Positions 21,935 to 33,400 of a stretch of DNA of 64,000 nucleotides are shown in pieces (position 1 is the first letter of the stretch; every line of letters starts with the position of its first letter). This DNA is from Bathymodiolus brooksi. Lineage: Eukaryota; Mollusca; Bivalvia; Mytilida; Modiolidae. The notes below the pieces were generated by a model. It was not told where the DNA came from. It worked only from the letters and a program-made list of their open reading frames with translations, and searched no databases. Both the position numbers and the translations under genes were made by a program. The stretch spans positions 51,102,036-51,166,035 of the forward strand of contig OY804579.1 in the NCBI GenBank assembly GCA_963680875.1. Reading direction: 5' to 3'.

Positions 21935-23580
21935 AAACTAGAGGCTCAGCCCACTGAGCCTGTATCGCTCACCTGACAATAGAATGATACTGAAGCAAAT
22001 TTCAAAGGGAGATAATCATTACCTTAAAAAACAGCAGCCATCTTGAATGGAGAGTGGGGCTGTCGGACACAATTTTAAAAGGGACACACCCAGGGACCAT
22101 CTATGCCAAGTTTGGCTCCATTTGGCCAAGCTGTTTCAGAGGAGAAGATTTTTTTAACATTAGCCAATCAGAAAAAAGAATTATTCTTGGCGGCCATGTT
22201 TATAGGCCAAATGGAACGAAATGGAGAAACTTTATAGAGGACCTTACATAGATGCTTACTGCCAAGTTTGGTTCCATTTGGCCAAGTTGTTTCAGAGGAG
22301 AAGATTAAAATATGAAAAAGTTAACGGACGGACGACGGACGCCAAGTGATGGCAATACCTCACATGGCCCTTTGGGTCAGGTGAGCTAAAAAATGGTGAA
22401 AAAAGGGGAATAACTCCTAGACGGGTAATCAGATTTACTTCAAAATTGCAGGGCATGTAGATCTTGACAAGCTGAACATGTTTTCAGTTTACACTCAACA
22501 TCTATCTCTTATAGTTTTTGAAATAAAGGATGAAAAGTATTAACATTTTGAAAATTTGATGAAAAAAGGGCAATAACTTCAAGATGGGTAATCAGATTTA
22601 CTTTAAAATTGTAGGCTAGGTTGATCTTGACATGCTGAACATGTTTGCTGTTTAAACTTAACATCTATCTCTTATAGTTTTTGAAATAAAGGACAAAAGG
22701 TATTAACATTTTGAAAATTTGACGAAAAAAAGGGCAATAACTCCAAATTGGGTACTCAAATTAACTTCAAAATTACAGGGTAGGTAGATCTTAATATGCT
22801 GCACATGCTTGCAATTTAAACTTAACCTTTATCTCTAATACTTTTTGAAATATCAGACAAAAATGTTTAAATTAAAAAAATAAAAAATAAAAAAGGGCAA
22901 TAACTCCTAGACGGGTAATCAGATTTACTTCAAAATTGCAGGGCATGTAGATCTTGACATGCTGCACATGTTTGCTGTTTAAACTTAACGTCTATCTCTT
23001 ATAGTTTTTGAAATAAAAAACGAAAAGTATTAAAATTTTGAAAATTTGACGAAAAAAGGGCAATAACTCCAAGATAGGTAATCAGATTTTCTTCAAAATT
23101 TCAGGGTAGTTAGATCTTCCTGTGCTGATCATTTTTACCCATGTCAGATTTCTGATATTATTAACGGTTTTTGAGTTGTTACCAAAAACGTGCAATTTTA
23201 CCCTATGTTCTATTTTTAGTAACAGCGGCCATGTTTGTTGGCCGAATGGAATTAAATGAAGAAGTACTATAGAGGATCTTACATGGATGCTTCCTGCCAA
23301 GTTTGGCTCCATTTGGCCAAGCAGTTTCAGAGGAGAAGATTTTTTTAACATTAGCCAATCAGAAACAAGAATTGCCCTTGGCGGCCATATTTGTTGGCGG
23401 AATGGGACGAAATGAAGAAACTTTATAGAGGACCTTATATAGATGCTTTCTGCCAAGTTTGGTTCAATTTGGTCCAGTTGTTTCAGAGGAGTAGATTAAA
23501 ATATGAAAAGTTAACGGACGGACGCCAAGTGATGGCAATACCTCACATGACCCTTTGGGTCAGGTGAGCTAATAAAAAAC
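21935..23580. repeat. bivalve-type dispersed element with internal ~165-bp array
   Basis: It opens with 'gaggctcagcccactgagcc' and 'tcgctcacctgac'. Two 'gggtcaggtgagcta' right ends occur at 22374-22390 and 23557-23572. Between them a unit repeats about five times with 'aaagggcaataactcc', 'gggtaatcagatttactt' and 'tctcttatagtttttgaaat'. Segments at 22054-22330 and 23220-23510 are duplicates ('ccaagtttggctccatttgg'). There is no coding potential beyond short ORFs within the repeats. Confidence 0.8.
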
Positions 23581-24351
23581 TCGGCCACAATAGGTGGCCC
23601 GAAATTTGTCACAGATATTTGTTAGTTATTACTGGTAATGCGAACAGAACTTGCTGCATGATTTTAGTTAATGTGAGCAAGTAATGGTGAATAATCCTAT
23701 TAATTGGCCTGATTTTCATGGTCTAGGGGAGACAACTCTAATTGGTTTGGTTATAGGCAATATGGTGTTAAAGAAGTCTATTACATAGGTAACTCAAATT
23801 GGTCTGTTGTTAATGGTTTTAAAGGAGACAAGTTTGGTTCCTCAGTGGGAGCATAAAAAACTCATCAAAAATATAGAAACAATAAACAATCCACATAAAA
23901 AAAACATGATAAATCCTAGGTGATCTTGCTTGGAAACTGGTATGGCTAGGATCCCTCAAATCAATCCCATTCTTTATTATGTGCCAATGATCATTGTGCC
24001 AAAACTGCAGTTAGATTCAGTCAACTAGAACAAAAGTTATTGCATAGAAACCATTGCATCTACAGATGGACAACAATGACAGACCAATAACATACTATTG
24101 ACTGCAAAATATCTGATGTTGTACAAAAAATTGCAATTTTTCAATACCTATGTCTCAGTTTCATGTAGTTATGTTTATATTTCAGACAAGTCTGAGCTTT
24201 TTCTTTGGCATTTTCCAGACCTGATGATCCTGATATTTTACATAAACAATAAGTCAAAACATGCTGTTGAAGACCCTACTGTGACTGTGAAGTGAAGTGT
24301 AATGTTGGATAGTCTCTCATGTTCATTTACATCCATATCCTTTCTTACTAT
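23581..24351 (-). other. RAD54B: RAD54B 3' UTR and flank
   Basis: This is sequence downstream of the RAD54B stop. An AATAAA on the minus strand (23978-23973) is a candidate poly(A) signal about 375 bp after the stop. Nothing else was recognised. Confidence 0.45.
23973..23978 (-). terminator. RAD54B: candidate RAD54B poly(A) signal
   Basis: The plus strand reads TTTATT, which is AATAAA on the minus strand. Placement downstream of the stop is reasonable; use is not shown. Confidence 0.4.
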
Positions 24352-24471
24352 TCATACAAATAAGTCATATTCCAAACAAGACCAGACAGTCAATACCTGG
24401 ACATATTTACTGTTGTCTTTTAAATGTTTCCACTCCATCAATTGATCCATTCCAAGATTTTTTGTTGATTT
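24352..24471 (-). CDS. RAD54B: RAD54B terminal exon v23
   Basis: Acceptor cctttttttag|AAATCA and stop TGA at 24354-24352. It encodes 39 residues including '[15 protein letters not shown]', matching human 'MSQLKQWKHFSGD'. It ends about 25 residues earlier than human after that motif. Confidence 0.88.
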   Translation of the reverse strand, partial: KSTKNLGMDQLMEWKHLKDNSKYVQVLTVWSCLEYDLFV

Positions 24472-27400
24472 CTAAAAAAAGGATATAAATATTAGTGAGT
24501 GAGTGATTGTTAGTGAGAACAAGTTACATTTCGACGAGATGATGAAGATAATGATAATGTCTGCTTTGTAATGGACCAACATCACTTTGTTGGATTTTCA
24601 GTGCTATCTCACTGAAACAACTGTCTGCATGTTGACATGTCGCATTACTTGCACACATTATCATGATTCTGAGACAACAAATTTTTGCTCTTGCTTCTTA
24701 ATGCTGTTTAGGACAGAAGCAGCAAATACCAGTTTAATAGTCTTTGGTTTGACCACACAGGGGCTTGAACCCATGATCTATCACACTTGAGACAAGCATA
24801 GACAGGGGCTTGAACCCATGATCTACCACACTTGAGACAAGCATAGACAGGGGCTTGAACCCATGATCTACCACACTTGAGACAAGCATAGACAGGGGTT
24901 TGAACCCATGATCTATCACACTTGAGACAAGCATAGACAGGGACTTGAAGCCATGATCTATCACACTTGAGACAAGCATAGACAGGGGATTGAACCCATG
25001 ATCTATCACACTTGAGACAAGCATAGACAGGGACTTGAAGCCATGATCTATCACACTTGAGACAAGCATAGACAGGGGCTTGAACCCATGATCTATCACA
25101 CTTGAGACAAGCATAGACAGGGGCTTGAACCCATGATCTACCACACTTGAGACAAGCATAGACAGGGACTTGAAGCCATGATCTATCATACTTGAGACAA
25201 GCATAGACAGGGGCTTATACCCATGATCTATCACACTTGAGACAAGCATAGACAGGGGCTTGAACCCATGATCTATCACACTTGAGACAAGCATAGACAG
25301 GGGCTTGAACCCATGATCTATCACACTTGAGACAAGCATAGACAGGGACTTGAACCCATGATCTATCACACTTGAGACAAGCATAGACAGGGGCTTGAAC
25401 CCATGATCTATCACACTTGAGACAAGCATAGACAGGGACTTGAAGCCATGATCTATCACACTTGAGACAAGCATAGACAGGGGCTTGAACCCATGATCTA
25501 TCACACTTGAGACAAGCATAGACAGGGACTTGAACCCATGATCTATCACACTTGAGACAAGCATAGACAGGGACTTGAACCCATGATCTATCACACTTGA
25601 GACAAGCATAGACAGGGGCTTGAACCCATGATCTATCACACTTGAGACAAGCATAGACAGGGGCTTGAACCCATGATCTATCACACTTGAGACAAGCATA
25701 GACAGGGGCTTGAACCCATGATCTATCACACTTGAGACAAGCATAGACAGGGGCTTGAACCCATGATCTATCACACTTGAGACAAGCATAGACAGGGGCT
25801 TGAACCCATGATCTATCACACTTGAGACAAGCATAGACAGGGGCTTGAACCCATGATCTATCACACTTGAGACAAGCATAGACAGGGGCTTGAACTCATG
25901 ATCTATCACACTTGAGACAAGCATAGACAGGGGCTTGAACCCATGATCTATCACACTTGAGACAAGCATAGACAGGGGCTTGAACCCATGATCTATCACA
26001 CTTGAGACAAGCATACTAATCATTACACCACTGATGCTGTCGATATTCAAATAAAGTTAAAATCCAGATACGAGTTGTGGTTTTTTGTGTCATGAATGCA
26101 TAATGTCACCTTAAATAATATTTCACTCATATCATCGCTCCCAATTTTATTGGTGGAAGAAACTGAGGTACCTGATAAAAACCACTGACCTGTCGTAACA
26201 CACTGACAAAGAATAATACATAAAGTTTTATCTAGTACATCTTACTACGGATAGGAATCAAACTTGCAAATTTAGCTGTGATAGGAAGATGCAGCCATTG
26301 TAATGAAGTACAATGTATTGCATTCTACTTGGTCTGTATTCTATAAAGATCTATCAAATATACCTTGTAGTTTACAAAGACACCTAAACTTACCACCCCA
26401 TGATTTACAGAGACACCTAAACTTACCACCCCATGATTTACAGAGACACCTAAACTTACCACCCCATGATTTACAGAGACACCTAAACTTACCACCCCAT
26501 GATTTACAGAGACACCTAAACTTACCACCCCATGATTTACAGAGACACCTAAACTTACCACCCCATGATTTACAGAGACACCTAAACTTACCACCCCATG
26601 ATTTACAGAGACACCTAAACTTACCACCCCATGATTTACAGAGACACCTAAACTTACCACCCCATGATTTACAGAGACACCTAAACTTACCACCCCATGA
26701 TTTACAGAGACACCTAAACTTACCACCCCATGATTTACAGAGACACCTAAACTTACCACCCCATGATTTACAGAGACACCTAAACTTACCACCCCATGAT
26801 TTACAGAGACACCTAAACTTACCACCCCATGATTTACAGAGACACCTAAACTTACCACCCCATGATTTACAGAGACACCTAAACTTACCACCCCATGATT
26901 TACAGAGACACCTAAACTTACCACCCCATGATTTACAGAGACACCTAAACTTACCACCCCATGATTTACAGAGACACCTAAACTTACCACCCCATGATTT
27001 ACAGAGACACCTAAACTTACCACCCCATGATTTACAGAGACACCTAAACTTACCACCCCATGATTTACAGAGACACCTAAACTTACCACCCCATGATTTA
27101 CAGAGACACCTAAACTTACCACCCCATGATTTACAGAGACACCTAAACTTACCACACCATGATTTACAGAGACACCTAAACTTACCACCCCATGATTTAC
27201 AGAGACACCTAAACTTACCACCCCATGGTTTACAGAGACACCTAAACTTACCACCCCATGGTTTACAGAGACATCTAAACTTACCACACCATGATTTACA
27301 GAGACACCTAAACTTACCACCCCATGATTTACAGAGACATCTAAACTTACCACCCCATGATTTACAGAGACACCTAAACTTACCACCCCATGATTTACAG

Positions 27401-30400
27401 AGACATCTAAACTTACCACACCATGATTTACAGAGACACCTAAACTTACCACCCCATGATTTACAGAGACATCTAAACTTACCACACCATGATTTACAGA
27501 GACACCTAAACTTACCACCCCATGATTTACAGAGACATCTAAACTTACCACACCATGATTTACAGAGACACCTAAACTTACCACCCCATGATTTACAGAG
27601 ACACCTAAATTACCACACCATGATTTACAGAGACATCTAAACTTACCACACCATGATTTACAGAGACACCTAAACTTACCACCCCATGATTTACAGAGAC
27701 ACCTAAACTTACCACACCATGATTTACAGAGACATCTAAACTTACCACCCCATGATTTACAGAGACACCTAAACTTACCACACCATGATTTACAGAGACA
27801 CCTAAACTTACCACCCCATGATTTACAGAGACACCTAAACTTACCACACCATGATTTACAGAGACACCTAGCTGGCAAGATCTAAACACTGGTTCTGTTA
27901 TACTGTCCAATGTATTCTCATTTTGACAATCACAACTCAACAACTCATGTGTATCACAGTCAGTTTGTTCATTCAAAGAAAACAAATCCTAAAACAACAA
28001 CAACAACAATAAAATAGTTGATCTCAATTAGAATACAAATGACTTCAATGATTGATTTCAATCTTATGACAATATCTGAAGCGAGTCAGTGATTGTTATT
28101 TAATGCCAAATCAGCAATTTTTTCAGCTATTTCATAGTGAGAACAAGTTACATTTTGACAAGATGATGATGATATCCACTTTGTACTAAACCAATACTCC
28201 GAGTTGGATTTATAGTGCTAGCTCACTAAAACAACAGTCTGTGGACAGACATGTTGCTCCAATCAGACATATTATTATGATTCCAAGCCAACCAATCTTT
28301 CCTCTTACTCCTTAGTGCTGCATGCTAACCCACGATCTACTGCTTTCAAGGCAAACATGCTAACCTTACACACAATATTTGGTTATTACTGTATATGTCA
28401 ATTATTTAAGAAATACCTTTTAATGTTAGCTGTGAACTACATAAATGTATTACCAAAGACACTGAATTTGCTTACCTGTCACAAGTTTTTGACAAGAGTA
28501 ACACAATGGGTGCCACTAGTAGATCAGGAACTGTTTACCCCTCCGTTGCAACTGATTTCAACCCCCATTTTATTTTTTGTAAGGGGGAGGGTTGTGTTAC
28601 TAAATCTCTAGTTTAATGGGTAGTGTTTTGTAGAACATTGTTTGTCCATTGTCTATCTTTGATTTACAGCTTCTGATTACCACTTTGGTGATGAACAAAA
28701 AAGAGTGGAAAGGTAGGAATAAATAGTGGTGTTTAAAAACCTGTAATGGATCAGAAATAAAACAAATGTTTATCACATGATATATGGAGTCACTTAAATA
28801 CTATGTTGTAATATTTCAATTTTAGTAACACATGATTCACGACACTTATACTTCCCCTCTTTAATGTTAACATAATATACCTTGAGATCATCTAATGAGA
28901 ATTGTACATCACATTTCCGTTTGGAATCCATTACAGCTCCACTTAAACCTTGTTTACTTATTTGTCTCTGATAAATCTTCTCTTCTATCGTCCCCTATAA
29001 CATACATACATATAAGTAAAATTTCAAGAGAATTAATTGCTTTCAGATTTATGTGCCTCTAGGTGGATGTTGAATATGGTCAGTGTTGAAATGCATTTTA
29101 GGGTTATGTTGTTTAATGCCACTTTTAACAATGTTTCAGTTATATCGTGGCAGTCAGTTTTATTGGTGGAGGAAACCAGAGTACCCGGAGAAAACCACTG
29201 GCCTGTCGCAAGTCACTGAAAAACTTTATCACATAATGTTGTATTGAGTAAACCTCGTCTGAGTGGGATTCACACTAACAACATCAGTGGTGATAGGCAC
29301 TGATTGCATAGGTAGGTATAAACCTGACTACCATACGATCACGACAGGGCTCACGTTGGAGGGAGATTCGGGCGAAGAAGTCGCCTTGTGGCTGCTCACT
29401 TCGCTTTGTACTAGTGCCAAAAGAGAAGTGGAAGTCGCCCTGTAATTTTACCAAGTCGCTTTGCTAATTTTAACTGTTTTAACAGTAAAACATCGGTATA
29501 TTTTGACTACAAAATTTCCGTTTTTCAAACCGCCATTGTAAAGGGACGTAATCGAAACATTTATGAATATAAAAGCTGTACTACGGATCCGTACTCGGGA
29601 AAATAAAGTTGGTATTGTTTCATTTCATTTATTTGGGGTTTGATGGCAGCTATCCAAAGGGATTGTTAACTTTGTGGATATGATTAGTTTCTTAATTAAT
29701 ATCAATCAGTGATTAAAGAGAAGCAATGTAAATAATATACACTCATTAAAATTTGATTAAATAATTAGCGATTTCACAGTTTTGTCATTTTATCTATGTG
29801 TGACTTGTTTGAAACAATGCTGATGTCGAAATAAAATTTATTATTCAATTTTTTTTATTTATTATTTATTGGACAATAGTTGACTATCATATATGTGCCT
29901 TTATCATCTGCAAGACAAAACAAAGAATCTGAAAAGGGTTTATTTAATACAAACAAACAAAAAACAAATACAAGGACATATGTAAATCAGAGAGATGATA
30001 TGCTAACAAAAACAAGGAATTAAACAACTACTGAATATACCTTAATGCATAACAAGTACATTATAACATACGAATGCCATGATAATGCCCCGCGAATGTG
30101 AAAAGTGGTACAATTAGAGAAATATTTTGATTTCTCCCTGTTGTCTCTCACTTCTCTTTTGTCAGCACCTGAAAGAGAAGTCACTTCTCCCTCTGATTTC
30201 AAAGTAGTGGGAGTCCTGGATCACGACCACGACAACCCCCCAAAATGCATTTTAAAAGAAAACATTATAAAAATCATTGGAGAAATATTCTCATTTAATA
30301 TTTTCCCTTTACAAGTGACTTAAATATATCAACCAATTAACTTACAGTAGATAATAGTCTGTAGATATAAACTTGCTTCTTTTGTCCATCCCTCCAAACT

Positions 30401-33400
30401 CTTGCCATAGCCTATAAACAAGGATAGAGTTCATAATAAGAAATTTGATGATCCTGTATGCTTCTTGACTGTTCACAATAGACACAAATGTCTAAAAACT
30501 ACCCAGAAAAAGTTAGAACAATAAAAATATCCTTGCTGTTAAGTCTCTCATTTACCAGTACAATGTACCATAAAAATATCACGAAATGTGTGCCACAATC
30601 ATTTGATCTATATACAGAGCCCATAATTTGATCACAATACTATGAATAATCAAATCATTACTAGTATTAGTTCTCTAACTGACAACAAAAATGATCAGTA
30701 AATAATTCTCAGACAAACTATGGCCACCATGGCTAAAACTATGATTTGATGTATTGTGTTTAACACCATTTTCAGCAATATTTCAGCTATATCATGGCGA
30801 CCAGTTTTAGTGGTGGAAGAAGCCGGAGTACCCGGAGAGAACCACCGACTATGGGCAAGCAACTGGTAAACTTTATCACTTGCGGCTGCGAGTCGAGTGC
30901 ACCCTTTTTTGTAATTTACAAAGCCGGGCGCGAACCCACGCCGTATTGGTGATAGGCTTGTATGAGTTGTTAGGTAATCCAACTACCTAACTCATTGAGC
31001 CACCTGGGCCCGCTAAAACTATGATAATTGTAATCTTCCTATGTAATCAATGCTCATCATCAACAAGGGCAATGCAAAGTGTGGTGTATCCCCTCACCTA
31101 AAAATTTGACCTGGTAACCTTGACCTTTGACCTATGACCTTGAAAATCATTTGGGTTCCAGATTCTCTTAAGGACTAAGTATGTACCAAGTTTGGTCAAA
31201 ATCCATTGAAGGATGTTGATTCTAGAGTGTTCACAAGGATGTTACGGAAGGACGGACAGACGGTAGTGTTACTATATCCCTTCGCAACTTCGTTGGCGAG
31301 GGGATAATGAAGCTTCCTAGAAACGAGGTGATTTTAGCTGGAAATTTAATAATTGCTTATAACATACAAACTACATTACCTGTAAATCATTGGCAGGGTT
31401 CCAGTCTATATCATAAAGGACCAGTCTAGAAGCTCCAATCAAGTTTAATCCAACACCACCTGCTTTAGAACTCAGTAGAAAAACAACTGAATAAAGAATA
31501 GGTAAAATCATCTTTGTTGTTAGTTATTTTACTCAGGTGTTCTATGTTTGATAGATTTTGCCTAATGAAATATTTCAGGTAACTACAGTCAAACTTGTTG
31601 CAACGGTCACCTGCTCATAACAGTCACTTTCATGCTCTCCCGGAGCATCTTACTATATATTTTAATTCGATATAGCAGTCACCTGTGGTCAGCAGTCATT
31701 ATTTATTAGTAATTTTCAGCATAAAACCTTTGCATAATGGTAAATTTTTAAAATAACACTGGAAGTGATTTCGGAAGATCGGTATTTTTCTCAAATGTAC
31801 AAAATATATTGATTAATTTAATTAACTAAATAAACAAACACTATGCATTTTGTGAATAGTAAAGGACAGTTTATATTCGGGGTTATTGGATATTTTTATT
31901 CATTACAATGAGAGTAGAAATTCACTAAAAATATTTTGTATCTAGTGCATCATGTCAAAATCTTCAACATCTGTTACTAGGAAAGCTTTGAAATTAGACG
32001 ACAAAGTGAAAGCGATAAATCGTTGTCATGGTGGGAACATTTTTTCGGGCTGTGGCCGAGGAGATGGGTGTTAGTCGTACCCAGATAATGAACATTCTTA
32101 AAAGATAATGTGAGATTCTCGACGATTTTGAAAACAATGTTTCGAGTTCAACATCGTGTTACTGGAAATTGTAGGTCTACTTTTGTTTATTAAATATCTT
32201 TAATTATTTATTTTTTTATTTGTATGTTTTATTCAAATCAAATATCGATATAATTTCATCAACAATCAATTTAAACAAGAGTAACATTGCGACAAGAACA
32301 AAATAACAAGTAAAACATTATTAAAAACATAACATGACGTAATTATTATTTTTTTATTTACAACTAATGTGCAATATTTTGTTGAAAAATCAAAATCTTC
32401 ATATAAAGGTCACCTGTATATAGTGGTCATTTTGTCAATCTCCCCCACGTGACCACTATAGACAGGTTTGACTATACTATTTTTTATTGTCATTTTCAAA
32501 ATATGATAAATGTTTATTTTTACAAGAAAATGAAGACATTGTTCCTATATAAAAAGCTTTCAATTTCTGACCTAATGACACAATTTAACTTTCAAGCAGT
32601 TTCCTTTGCCTAAACACCTGTATCGCTCACCTGTTCATTCATACAAATCATGTTCAATCAAGACAGGACAAATATTTTATTCATTTCACATATGGTCCTA
32701 TGTTATTCTTTAACCCATTAAAATAGTACTTTTGGTCTTCTAGTATCTCTGCAATAGTCAAGAGTTAAAACAAATCTGTTGTGATACTCCTTAAAGGAAT
32801 TTTTCAAAGGAATTCCAACAGAAATAATAGCATACAAATCCGACTTAAATTATGAAAGTTATCGCTTTGGGTGTTGGTGCCTTTTGGCTCCCTTACATCT
32901 TGGAAAATGTAAGATCCAATCTTATACTTCCGATTACAAATTTTTATGAACGTAAATGGACTGAAACAGGGACAGATAATCTTAATTCAATTTTACATCA
33001 GAAAAAAGTTCTTGCTTTACATATCATTTACTAGTTTGTCATCAAACTGGTAACATAGGCAATATAGAGCAAAGAGAGGAAAAACATTTTATTTGTCATA
33101 CTTACAATGATTTGAGAAAGTACTATTGAATTGTGACACAATATCTTGTCTTTTCACTGTAGGTGTTTGACCATCTAATCGACAGTATTTAAAATCACCG
33201 TCTTCACAAAATTTCTGTAGTATGTCCAGTGTCTGAATTAAAATTTATAGCATGTAAGATAAGATAAATATTACTGTAGATTTATAAATGATCCCACTAT
33301 ATAATACCTCCAGGAATAGTACTTAACATTGATTGATTGAATGATTGAGCGAGTGATTATAATGGATATGTCCACACTGCAGCCTATGTTATGTGTACAC

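Noticed and set aside
24734..26050. 438-codon minus-strand ORF of repeated '[15 protein letters not shown]'
   Set aside because: It is a translation of the 45-bp SINE-head array. A 45-bp period keeps a frame open by chance, and the segment is intronic in RAD54B with no independent start or splice signals.
24761..27869. CRISPR-like array
   Set aside because: Units are direct tandem repeats without unique spacers, in a eukaryotic intron.
26303..27878. 445-codon plus ORF and 517-codon minus ORF of 11-residue repeats
   Set aside because: Both are by-products of the 33-bp period. Only the few exon-proximal units in the RAD54B frame could be translated, through donor choice.
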